From Bryobacteraceae bacterium (lineage in GTDB: Bacteria; Acidobacteriota; Terriglobia; Bryobacterales; Bryobacteraceae): DNA of 8,938 nt. A program made the translations under genes and the position numbers. The stretch spans positions 1-8,938 of the forward strand of contig JARKOC010000409.1 in NCBI GenBank assembly GCA_029975915.1. The letters are read 5' to 3'. The notes under the pieces were generated by a model. That model saw only the letters and a list, made by a program, of their open reading frames with translations, was not told where the DNA came from and did not search any database. This document shows, one piece after another, positions 1 through 8,637 of this stretch (positions are counted from its first letter, which is position 1; the number at the start of each line of letters is the position of its first letter).

Positions 1-110
1 CAGAACCGCTTCTATCCGGCTGAAACGCGTACACCCTAGACCTCACGCCGAAATCAGCCTTTGACAACATCCTTGAAGCAGGTAGCATTGCTCCAGTTGG
101 CGACTGTCAC

Positions 111-2006
111 GTGATCCACGAGGGACCGGGTGAACGGTTACATTCGTTGAACTACAGTGGCACCTGCGACCTCGTGAAAAACGGGGCAACCCATCAGTTA
201 GGTGCGCCAGTGGGCGGGTGGTTTGAAAGTGGGAGCCTGTTCACGTTCGCGCCAGGAGATCAGGTTCGAACAATGCTCTATCCAGGCGGAAGCGTGGCCC
301 CTCTTGTTGCCGCGTTCGCAGGTCGCTCGAGTATGACGGGTCTGGCTCTTGGCAATGCGATTGCGGGAACATCAGTTCTGGATATCTCAGGCAACGAGAC
401 CTACTTTCTGGTTGGGACTCCGTATGTTCGTGATGGGGCGTCGTACACAGCACTTCGCAGTGGCGCAGCAGTCCTTCTTTTCAATGATGTTTCGACCGAC
501 TCAGATGGCGATGGCTTGGGGGACTCGCTGGAGGCGTCCCTGGGCACTTGTGCAGCTGTCTCTGGCTGTCCGCGGACGCCACATGGCAGAGACACCGACC
601 GGGATGGTCTTGCAGACGGCGAAGAGGTTCTCGGTGTGGCAGGACTCCTAAGCAGTGGTATTGACGATCTTGCGTTCTCGCGCTACGGCGCCAGCCCACG
701 GAAAAAGGACCTGTTCCTGGAGGTCGACTATTTGACGGATGTTGGTGGAGTCGTGCCACTGGGCGAGAACCCGTTCCAGTGGATTCGAAACAACCCTTCT
801 TCAACGATTGGTAATTGGACTGGGAGTCTCGAGTCATGGGTTGACATGGCACGGCAGCCGTTTCTCGTAGCGCCCAATAGCCATGTGCGAAATCCTGACG
901 GTACGAATGGCGTCGAACTGCATTTGGATGTCGGCGTTGGTCCAATCCTTCCCTATGACGAACGAAAGTTCGGAAACTGGAGCACTGGTGCCTCACGCGG
1001 TCTGGTGCCTGACTTCATCTCCGAGTACACGGCCGCCGTTGATGGGATCGTTTCGGTTACGATCAATGGCGTCTCAAGAAGTTTCAGTGCCACGCAACTT
1101 ACGCCTGAGGAAATTGCAATTAATGTGGCAATTAGTTCACTACTGACGGGCCAACCAGTGTCCTTCGTATCCCTCACCGTTGATTCAACCGGCAAGGCGA
1201 CCTTGGTCATGGAGGCGGCTGCGCCCGGGGTACATTTCACACGCTCCATTTCCGTTCCAATGGGGTACGAATCTGCTGTGGCACTACCCAGGGAGAGCAA
1301 TTCCTCCCTCCGAAGCCATTATGAACTAGACGTTCGTCAAGTGGATGCTGTTCGACGTGGTCGTCTCCGATACGCGATCATCTCTGGGACAGGTAGCGGT
1401 GGGCAGGCTGCGGGCGCGAGGTTTGTTTCGGGCCTCAGCCATTCGTCATTCGTTCACGAGTTTGGTCATACCCTAGGATTGGCGCACTACGGGCATTCGG
1501 ATTGGGGCAACACGGGAGGGACTTGTATTCCGCATTACGACAGCATCATGCGGTATACTTCCGCCCCTTACCACTTCAGTTCTTCGGACAATGGATACGC
1601 GCTCTACGCTGCAGCAACTGCGGAGACAGACACCTTTGGCGCCGGTTATGACCAAAGCATCTTCCTCCAGTCACCTTGGAACTACTCCCTCGCAAGCACG
1701 AATACGACCGACTGGAACCGTGACAATTCGATTTCTGGATCAGGTGTTGGTTGGCGAACAATGGCTCTTTCACTATTCAATGGTAGTTGCGGAGCGTTCG
1801 CTATGGGCAAGCTCAAGATCGAGCCTGGGAACTCATTCGTCGGCCCAGTCGATCTTACGCGGTTCGGCAATCGCCTCTATGCATTTTGGAGCACTGGAAG
1901 CGAATTGAGATACAAGTTTGCCACACTCGGACAGCCAGGAAACAAGTCCTGTACGGGTTCCGCTGATCCTGCACAAGGCGATTGTTTGACTTGGTCGATG
2001 ACGTAG
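111..2006 (+). CDS. Metzincin zinc metalloprotease with thrombospondin type 3-like calcium-binding repeats (N-terminal and catalytic part)
   Basis: Probably an extracellular protein-degrading enzyme. Numbering from the GTG at 111, residues 130-141 and 161-172 are DxDxDGxxD-type acidic loops resembling thrombospondin type 3 calcium-binding repeats. Residues 449-459 read HEFGHTLGLAH, the HEXXHXXGXXH zinc site of metzincins: three histidine ligands and the catalytic Glu450. Met480 in Ser-Ile-Met-Arg-Tyr, about 20 residues further on, fits the Met-turn. A cysteine pair at about 145-151 and Cys472 fit an exported protein. After residue ~560 begin segments that look like beta-propeller or other beta-rich repeats. 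The GTG at 111 is only the first in-frame start after a stop; good coding sequence lies upstream of it and no ribosome-binding site precedes it, so it is not believable as the native start. The frame ends at TAG 2004-2006, which looks premature. The exact peptidase family is not determined. Confidence 0.8.
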   Translation: MIHEGPGERLHSLNYSGTCDLVKNGATHQLGAPVGGWFESGSLFTFAPGDQVRTMLYPGGSVAPLVAAFAGRSSMTGLALGNAIAGTSVLDISGNETYFLVGTPYVRDGASYTALRSGAAVLLFNDVSTDSDGDGLGDSLEASLGTCAAVSGCPRTPHGRDTDRDGLADGEEVLGVAGLLSSGIDDLAFSRYGASPRKKDLFLEVDYLTDVGGVVPLGENPFQWIRNNPSSTIGNWTGSLESWVDMARQPFLVAPNSHVRNPDGTNGVELHLDVGVGPILPYDERKFGNWSTGASRGLVPDFISEYTAAVDGIVSVTINGVSRSFSATQLTPEEIAINVAISSLLTGQPVSFVSLTVDSTGKATLVMEAAAPGVHFTRSISVPMGYESAVALPRESNSSLRSHYELDVRQVDAVRRGRLRYAIISGTGSGGQAAGARFVSGLSHSSFVHEFGHTLGLAHYGHSDWGNTGGTCIPHYDSIMRYTSAPYHFSSSDNGYALYAAATAETDTFGAGYDQSIFLQSPWNYSLASTNTTDWNRDNSISGSGVGWRTMALSLFNGSCGAFAMGKLKIEPGNSFVGPVDLTRFGNRLYAFWSTGSELRYKFATLGQPGNKSCTGSADPAQGDCLTWSMT

Positions 2007-2024
2007 ACCCTCGCTTCCACCGAG

Positions 2025-2993
2025 GTGTACCGTGGACTCACTGCCTATTCATTCAATGGTTCGATGTTTGTTGCCTTCAATCAGAGCGATGGGGTTTTGC
2101 GGGTGAGGAGATACTCGGTACTGTCCAACGGAACTTTGTCGTATCAGGGCGGGCAAGTACTGGGTTCCAGCGGCGATTCCTACTTGTCTGACTTTGGCCC
2201 AGAACTTGTTGAACTGTACCAAGGGGTTTCCTCAAGGGTCCTCGGGCTGCTCTATCTTGCCAGGGATGGCAAGTTTCGCAGCTGGGGTTGGAACGGTTCC
2301 TCCTGGACGTTCCAGAGCTACCTCCTGGACACATATGGCAATTCGATCACGGGGGGCGAGTCTCCAGTCGCCAAGGCTTGGCCCGACAGTGGAGTGACAG
2401 GCTGGCTTGCAAGTGAGAAGCGAACCCTGGCGATTCTCCCATCCACCGGCACCCTTACACGCCTCTACATCCTCGACTACTCTACGAATCGGTGGCAGTT
2501 GACTGGCGTTGGAGCCAACACCTCGACCACTGGCAAGCCGTTTCTTGAATACCGGACCGTTCGAGACACTACTGGATCACCAACCGCCGATTTTCGGGGG
2601 CACTTCATGATTGGGCGGATGTACCACAGTTCCGACTGGGGTGATCGAGCGATATTCCGATCGAGCACCACAGTCAGTCGCACCAATCCGCCGAGTGTGG
2701 GGACGCTCGGCGTCATCGACGCCGGAGACTTCCTGCAGAATACCTGGGCTACAACGACTGTCGGGTGTAACGCGAGCCTCTATAGCGACTCAACCCTGGA
2801 TAACGTATTTGGATTGGTGCCGCTCGACGTTGAAGGCAAGGACGAAGGCCTATTCTTCTACCCCCATGCTGACGGATCTCCGGACGCCGTCTATTCGGTA
2901 TTTTCCGACTTCCGGGTCTGGGAAGACTTTGTTTGTACTACGATTGGAAATGTACGAGCCTTCGACTGTGGGACGGTTAATGTGCTGGACTAA
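2025..2993 (+). CDS. C-terminal part of the metalloprotease (beta-rich repeats), cut off by the TAG at 2004
   Basis: This 322-residue stretch is in the same frame as the protease part and starts only 18 bases after its TAG. Coding character begins immediately after the stop at 2007, before the GTG at 2025. No ribosome-binding site precedes that GTG, and the segment has no signal peptide, so it is best read as the tail of the same protein. It has repeating patterns of hydrophobic and aromatic strands, Gly/Asn turns and Leu-Arg-Tyr or Leu-Arg-Val endings (near 2065-2110 and 2235-2300), suggesting a beta-propeller or lectin-like domain for substrate or surface binding. Cysteines cluster at the end. 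No catalytic motif is visible. If the TAG is real, this part would be made only by readthrough or not at all. Confidence 0.65.
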   Translation: MYRGLTAYSFNGSMFVAFNQSDGVLRVRRYSVLSNGTLSYQGGQVLGSSGDSYLSDFGPELVELYQGVSSRVLGLLYLARDGKFRSWGWNGSSWTFQSYLLDTYGNSITGGESPVAKAWPDSGVTGWLASEKRTLAILPSTGTLTRLYILDYSTNRWQLTGVGANTSTTGKPFLEYRTVRDTTGSPTADFRGHFMIGRMYHSSDWGDRAIFRSSTTVSRTNPPSVGTLGVIDAGDFLQNTWATTTVGCNASLYSDSTLDNVFGLVPLDVEGKDEGLFFYPHADGSPDAVYSVFSDFRVWEDFVCTTIGNVRAFDCGTVNVLD

Positions 2994-3016
2994 ACCAAGA
3001 ACGCGGCGAGGGTAAC

Positions 3017-3514
3017 ATGAATGTGATGAGGATGTCAGTCCTGGCTTCCAATCGTAATCGCTGCTCAATTGTGGCACTGGCTCTGTGGGCAACAGTATCG
3101 TGTTCAACGCAGGACTTCTTGCAGGACGACAGAAGCCCGGACGTTTTGGAAACCGGCACCGAAAAGTTTGGAGAAGTGATTCCCTATGACGAGGGGCGCG
3201 ACTCTGCCGTAGCGGATATCCCTGAGGTCAGCATTGAAGATGTCGATGATGTGGGATTGGTCGACGATGGAGGCGACCACATCTCTGATGTCTGTGGAGT
3301 GGAGCCTCGTGTTGATTGTTCGTGCACCGAAGAAGGAGTTGCCTGCTGCCTTGAAACTGCGGTTGGTTTGGCGTGCGAGTACGTTGCGATCGGGGGAGCA
3401 ACGCAACTGGTCTGGGTACGTTTCTTCGACTGCGGCTGCTATGACGGACCGGAATGCGATGGATGGGAGGTGTTTCCGCTCTGTGATTCTCTATTTTGGG
3501 GGAGAGAACAATGA
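3017..3514 (+). CDS. Small cysteine-rich acidic lipoprotein, unknown function
   Basis: A 165-residue protein. A charged N-terminus is followed by a hydrophobic stretch (about residues 17-27) ending in Thr-Val-Ser-Cys, so Cys29 is the likely lipidated residue. After it comes a linker rich in Asp and Glu (about 45-95), then a C-terminal part with about ten cysteines, several as CxC or CC pairs, suggesting a disulfide-stabilised extracytoplasmic domain. The ATG at 3017 follows a purine-rich GCGAGGG (3006-3012). It starts 23 bases after the protease frame stops and its own stop overlaps the next start (ATGA at 3511-3514), so the three genes look like one transcript. No family was recognised; a role with the upstream protease, such as binding, inhibition or surface anchoring, is only inferred from position. 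Confidence 0.75.
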   Translation: MNVMRMSVLASNRNRCSIVALALWATVSCSTQDFLQDDRSPDVLETGTEKFGEVIPYDEGRDSAVADIPEVSIEDVDDVGLVDDGGDHISDVCGVEPRVDCSCTEEGVACCLETAVGLACEYVAIGGATQLVWVRFFDCGCYDGPECDGWEVFPLCDSLFWGREQ

Positions 3515-4020
3515 GGTATCTATTTCGGTTTGGCCTTATCAGTGGCCTCCTCGGGGCCTTTCTTGCGTGTGACTCGGAGCAAGAAATCGGGTCACCAGAG
3601 ATTCGCGTAAGTGCACTAGTCGAAGAGGAAGCGGTTGATTCGGATGACATCCGGATTATTGAGGGTCACGATGCGTTGATGAGGCGAATCGAGGAGCTTA
3701 GGCGTTCCTCCGCGGTGTTTTCGGCATCTGTGGAGGGAGCCTTCGCGGGCATTGTCTCATCGGGTGATCGACGTGAGTTATCAGCGACTTCCCACCGTGA
3801 TGAGGAGGGATGCTCAACGGAGATGGTATCGTCCACTGAGATTGCAGATTCTGCTGCGGCCCTCTCCAATGTTGTTGCCTTCGGGGATCCAAGTTCTCTG
3901 CGAACTCTGCGAGAACGCATACATGCTGGCGTCAGCGTTGGTGACATGGAAGTCCGCGACGAAGAAGCCTCGTTGTCACCCCCCAAGGAAGAGCCGGTTC
4001 TCCGTCCATTCCACTTTTGA
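3511..4020 (+). CDS. Small lipoprotein, unknown function
   Basis: A 169-residue protein with a short basic N-terminus, a hydrophobic segment and a lipobox Phe-Leu-Ala-Cys with Cys20 as the likely lipidation site. The start is the ATG at 3511: it overlaps the previous stop as ATGA and is preceded by GGGGGAGA at 3498-3505. An in-frame TTG at 3496 is rejected because it lies inside that ribosome-binding site. The mature part is acidic, with a predicted charged helix (about residues 55-75) and only one further cysteine, so it is unlike the cysteine-rich neighbour. The tail is rich in Pro, Glu and Ser. No family was recognised. The tight overlap implies translational coupling and a shared task with the upstream lipoprotein. 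No terminator with a T-tract follows. Confidence 0.75.
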   Translation: MRYLFRFGLISGLLGAFLACDSEQEIGSPEIRVSALVEEEAVDSDDIRIIEGHDALMRRIEELRRSSAVFSASVEGAFAGIVSSGDRRELSATSHRDEEGCSTEMVSSTEIADSAAALSNVVAFGDPSSLRTLRERIHAGVSVGDMEVRDEEASLSPPKEEPVLRPFHF

Positions 4021-4232
4021 TGGCCGTGAAATTCGGGTTATGGCGTGAGAAGCGGGGTACCTGCACGAATGCAGCTGATTCGCGAATGCCGCCCGACGGA
4101 TTCCGCCTTCTATCCCGCCTTCCCTTCGCGCATCTGCGTCTCGATGGGTGGATTTGCAGTCGCCCCCACCTCATCGTTTGTAGCCGCACACGACGGACCG
4201 CGGAAAAGTGGACTGCGGATTTCTGGACATGA
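4020..4232 (+). other. Possible truncated ORF running into the IS end; otherwise an empty stretch
   Basis: The stop of the second lipoprotein overlaps an ATG as TGATG (4018-4022). A 70-codon frame follows and runs across the inferred IS terminus at about 4179, so its last 17 or so codons would be insertion-sequence DNA. This could be a third coupled gene cut by the insertion, but the composition is not convincingly coding and nothing was recognised. The rest of 4020-4178 holds only a short hairpin (CTGCA-CGAA-TGCAG, about 4061-4074) without a T-tract. No remainder of the broken toxin gene was found here on either strand. Confidence 0.2.
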
Positions 4233-4308
4233 CGGCCGCGTGATTTTGGACCGCGTGTTCCTGGCCGTGTTGACCGCGTAAAACTGGACCGCGCAAATCT
4301 GGACGTTC
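4194..4308. repeat. Tandem 15-bp repeats of an IS21-type terminus
   Basis: A unit close to TGGACCGCGNAAANC recurs with a 15-base step. Copies begin at about 4194 (first base changed), 4209, 4224, 4247, 4262, 4285 and 4300. The copies at 4224 and 4262 are stretched by 8 bases, and the last one is degenerate. Groups of such direct repeats near each end are typical of IS21 elements, where they act as transposase binding sites. No matching set exists at the other end of this element, consistent with truncation. Confidence 0.75.
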
Positions 4309-4371
4309 AGGCCGTGGATGCTCAAGTGTAATTGTCGTCGGCCTTGTCTGGCCGGCGCCGGAGGCGCTGGG

Positions 4372-6371
<2,000 letters not shown>

Positions 6372-6385
<14 letters not shown>

Positions 6386-6605
6386 GCCGCCTGAGCTCCT
6401 TCACGAGGTCCTCGAAGGCAACCGATGGCTCGGATGCACGCTTGTCGAAGGCCGCCAGGTCCATGGCGTCCTCAGAAAGGCTGATTCGAAGCGCCTCGTT
6501 GACCAGATCAGACAGCGTTCGGTCGGTCTCCGCCGCCTTGACCCGCAGAGCCCGATGAACCACCGGGTCGAGATAGACAGTCGCTCGTTTTTGCGTCGTG
6601 CTCAT
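6372..6605 (-). CDS. Ribbon-helix-helix (CopG-like) antitoxin, orphaned
   Basis: A 77-residue protein. Residues about 5-45 have the ribbon-helix-helix pattern: a short strand (Lys-Arg-Ala-Thr-Val-Tyr-Leu) followed by two helices (His-Arg-Ala-Leu-Arg-Val-Lys-Ala-Ala-Glu, then Leu-Ser-Asp-Leu-Val-Asn-Glu-Ala-Leu). The acidic, then basic C-terminal tail would wrap the toxin. Such antitoxins bind their own promoter as dimers and neutralise a RelE-type toxin. The ATG at 6605 is chosen because a well-spaced promoter puts the transcript start there; an in-frame TTG lies one codon upstream. The partner toxin is reduced to a stub, so the antitoxin has lost its target. Toxin-antitoxin pairs are common integron cassette cargo, which fits the attC-like site 200 bases upstream. 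Confidence 0.8.
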
Positions 6606-6611
6606 CAAGTC

Positions 6612-6640
6612 ACTTTAACGTTTTCGCGTCTTGACGTCAA
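6612..6640 (-). promoter_or_regulatory. Antitoxin promoter with an operator-like palindrome, leaderless
   Basis: On the - strand TTGACG (6640-6635) and TAAAGT (6617-6612) are separated by exactly 17 bases, a good -35/-10 pair (5/6 and 4/6 matches to consensus). Transcription would begin about seven bases later, at the antitoxin ATG (6605), so the mRNA would be leaderless. The -35 lies within a perfect 12-base palindrome, CTTGACGTCAAG (6630-6641), and a second palindrome, GTGTACAC (6641-6648), abuts it. Either could be an operator for autoregulation by the ribbon-helix-helix antitoxin. Confidence 0.6.
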
Positions 6641-6812
6641 GTGTACACCCCAATCGCCGAAACCACCATCTTCAGCAGTGCCAAACCCGTCACTCCGTGC
6701 TCAACGACTCCCGGGCGGCACCAAAAAAGGCGCGCTCCCGCCCTCCAACCCGCAGAGGCCCTGCCGGTGGTCGTGCCTGTTCACGCTTGGCTACTGATAA
6801 CCACGAAGGGCC

Positions 6813-6992
6813 CCCTAACAAGCGCGTTCACTCGGTCGGACTCTCGGGACACGCCGGTTGCATCGAGCCCGCGGCTCGGACGGACAGGGAACCAAACGAG
6901 GGGCGGCCTCTGGCCGCGGGCCGCAACCGGCGCGCCCCGGCCCGGCCTGGCGGCCGGGCACGCGTCCGCCGGTGACGCGCAAACCGTTGGAC
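6813..6992. repeat. attC-like inverted repeat, site 1
   Basis: The outer boxes are CCCTAAC (6813-6819) and GTTGGAC (6986-6992), matching the integron attC simple-site forms RYYYAAC (one mismatch) and GTTRRRY (perfect). Inside them, 6822-6841 and 6964-6980 pair over 17 bases, broken only by three unpaired T residues (6828, 6832, 6836), all on the left arm. Single extrahelical bases confined to one arm are a hallmark of attC hairpins. Further in, CGCCGGTTGC (6852-6861) pairs perfectly with GCAACCGGCG (6923-6932), and the hairpin 6940-6959 lies on the right arm. At 180 bases it is longer than most known attC sites. The 15 bases at 6978-6992 match site 2 at 14 positions. No T-tract, so it is not a standard terminator. 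Confidence 0.6.
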
Positions 6993-7082
6993 GGGCACTA
7001 GGACTGAGGACACGATGCTCCTGAGGCAACCTCATTCATTCCTTCGCCAGAGTCGAAAACGGGGGGCCCTCACGGATGCGCT

Positions 7083-8459
7083 TCAGGCCGCCGGAACCGT
7101 GCAAATGCCGCCTGTGCAGGCAGACACCGGCTCCGGCCCGTCGCAGGTGCAAATCGTCCCGCCGCAATTCATGCCCTGCCACTGCCGCAGCGATGCCTCG
7201 GCCTCAAGATCGTCAACCACGACATTGACGGCGTCCCAGCATCCGCCGGGAAGGCCGACTTGGCACCCACCTCGGATCACGCGACAATCCTCGTCCCTGC
7301 TACAGCCTCGGTAGCCGGTGCCCCCGCCCGTGCCCCACCACTCGAGCAACATCTCACAATCCGGCCAGCAGCTGGCGGTGCCCGACAAAACGGCGCAGCG
7401 GCGGCCCTCCTGACACTCGACGGCCTCCCAGCAGCCATTGCGGCAGGAGTGGAATACCAGCGGGTCGTGGGCGTCGCACCTCCGGTCGTCAAAACGACAG
7501 GACTCGCATCCGCAAGGGTCGGCGCAACGCTGCCCGCAGACCGGGACGGGTGAAAGCTGACCGGAACACGCCGGCCCACCGCGACCCGCGACGGACCGAA
7601 CGTACGGTAGTCCGGCGACCCGACAGGCCACGTCGAACGACGCCGCGGTAATCCGCGTCGCACCGGACTCGAAGGCCAACGCGCCGCGGCAGGCAACCTC
7701 GCTTGGCGAACAGGTGGACCCGGGACCGCCCATCGTGCAGGTAGTAGACGAATCGATGCTCGCGAGGTCGTCGAGCACCATCGCGAGCCGACCAGGCTCC
7801 TGGTTGGGGATGGTCGCGCAGGCCTCCCAGCCGACGAACGCAACGACGTTGTCACGGTCGAACGTAACCTTGCCCGGGTTGCAACAGGGTCCCAGGGCGA
7901 ACCGGGCCACGCCGTCCCGGTACCGCTCGCACCGCGACCCGTATGTCGAGCCGTTGCATCCACACTCCCAGTCACAGCCGGCCCAGACGCATTCGTCCGC
8001 GCCGCCGAAACCGCAGTCGTCGGTCCGGTCCAAGCACACGCCCTCCGACCCAGCACCGTCGCAGACGCCGTAGGGGCGTTCGCAAAACTGCCCGCTGGGG
8101 CAGGATGGCGCCAGCGCACCACCGCAGTCCTTCTTCGCGCAACGGTCGTCGGGGGACCCGGAAACGCACAACTCGTCGGCGGCGCAGTCTGCCTGCGGCA
8201 GCCACTCACACTGGCCGCCGCCACAGCACCGACGGTCGAATCCCAGGTCCGCGCACTCCAGCGTCCGGAAGGGTTGGTACCGCACCTGATCAATGCACTC
8301 GAACTCCGAGTTGCATGGGAAGTCGACCATCACGACGCCGTTGGGACAGGGGTTGTCGAGCTGACCGCTCACGTCGGCGGCGTCCAGATTCGTCGCGTCG
8401 ACAACCTCGCACCCGGCCGTAAACAGCACCAACCAGAGCACTGCATGACATCGCCGCAT
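7083..8459 (-). CDS. Large cysteine-rich lipoprotein with a Kazal-like module
   Basis: A 458-residue protein. A basic start and hydrophobic stretch end in Thr-Ala-Gly-Cys, so Cys17 is the likely lipidation site. The ATG at 8459 is preferred because GGAG lies 7 bases upstream (8470-8467); an in-frame ATG at 8477 has a weaker site, and the frame further upstream to 8774 is not coding-like. Residues 38-155 are packed with cysteines. Residues about 157-192 contain Cys-Gly-Cys-Asn-Gly-Ser-Thr-Tyr-Gly followed by Cys, Gly-Val and Cys, a Kazal/follistatin-like pattern. About 193-300 is a less cysteine-rich folded region, and 305-370 is again cysteine-dense. The C-terminal 386-453 (CSRDEDC ... CWDAVN ... 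C.C ... C..G.C) resembles a module common in myxobacterial lipoproteins. It is probably surface-exposed; function unknown, with protease inhibition or ligand binding possible. It lies between two attC-like sites. Confidence 0.8.
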   Translation of the reverse strand: MRRCHAVLWLVLFTAGCEVVDATNLDAADVSGQLDNPCPNGVVMVDFPCNSEFECIDQVRYQPFRTLECADLGFDRRCCGGGQCEWLPQADCAADELCVSGSPDDRCAKKDCGGALAPSCPSGQFCERPYGVCDGAGSEGVCLDRTDDCGFGGADECVWAGCDWECGCNGSTYGSRCERYRDGVARFALGPCCNPGKVTFDRDNVVAFVGWEACATIPNQEPGRLAMVLDDLASIDSSTTCTMGGPGSTCSPSEVACRGALAFESGATRITAASFDVACRVAGLPYVRSVAGRGGPACSGQLSPVPVCGQRCADPCGCESCRFDDRRCDAHDPLVFHSCRNGCWEAVECQEGRRCAVLSGTASCWPDCEMLLEWWGTGGGTGYRGCSRDEDCRVIRGGCQVGLPGGCWDAVNVVVDDLEAEASLRQWQGMNCGGTICTCDGPEPVSACTGGICTVPAA

Positions 8460-8637
8460 CACAAGTCTCCGGCGCATCGCTATCCAGAATAGTACGAAAT
8501 CCGGGGGGCTGATCGCCTGACGCTCTTTTGCCGACTCATCGAAAACAATCGGGTCGAATATCCCGGGCCTTCGGCCGGTTGCGGTGCCACGCGCCGCATC
8601 GCTTGGAGCGGCTTCAACTCGCGAAGCCGTGGCCGCC
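8460..8637. other. Upstream region of the lipoprotein gene, with one clear hairpin
   Basis: This stretch separates the lipoprotein start from attC-like site 2. It holds a perfect 7-base stem with a 7-base loop, CGGCTTC-AACTCGC-GAAGCCG (8609-8629), and a small GGCC-TTC-GGCC stem (8566-8576). On the - strand TACTAT (8494-8489) could be a weak -10, but no convincing -35 sits 16-18 bases upstream, so no promoter is called with confidence. No gene is seen here on either strand. Confidence 0.35.

Larger units (their letters stand above)
1..2993 (+). pseudogene. Secreted metzincin metalloprotease gene, broken by a frameshift and an internal stop; 5' end outside window
   Basis: One reading frame runs from about 24 to 2993, interrupted only by TAG at 2004-2006. 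The codons straight after it (Thr-Leu-Ala-Ser-Thr-Glu-Val-Tyr-Arg) continue the same style of sequence, so the two open parts look like one protein of more than 960 residues. At the 5' end, the frame upstream of 111 is protein-like back to 24 and then meets TGA at 21-23. The frame starting at base 1 reads Asn-Arg-Phe-Tyr-Pro-Ala-Glu-Thr-Arg and then meets TAG at 37-39, so the coding frame probably switches near 24-38. The true start, with any signal peptide, lies left of the window. Two lesions in one gene suggest decay; assembly error is the main alternative. The two open parts are listed separately. Confidence 0.6.

Noticed and set aside
2004..2006. TAG as a pyrrolysine or other recoded codon
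   Set aside because: No recoding signal or dedicated tRNA is visible; a point mutation or sequencing error is simpler.
4194..4308. 15-bp repeats as a CRISPR array
   Set aside because: The repeat step is 15 bases with no spacers, and the position next to istB fits an IS21 end.
6940..6959. Strong 8-bp hairpin as a rho-independent terminator
   Set aside because: No T-tract follows on either strand, and the stem is part of the larger site 1 structure.
6828..7035. Small - strand frames across site 1
   Set aside because: They overlap the inverted repeat, are Arg/Pro/Gly-rich and have no ribosome-binding site.
7943..8422. + strand Arg/Thr-rich frame opposite the lipoprotein
   Set aside because: Antisense shadow of the cysteine-rich gene; extremely basic and low in complexity.
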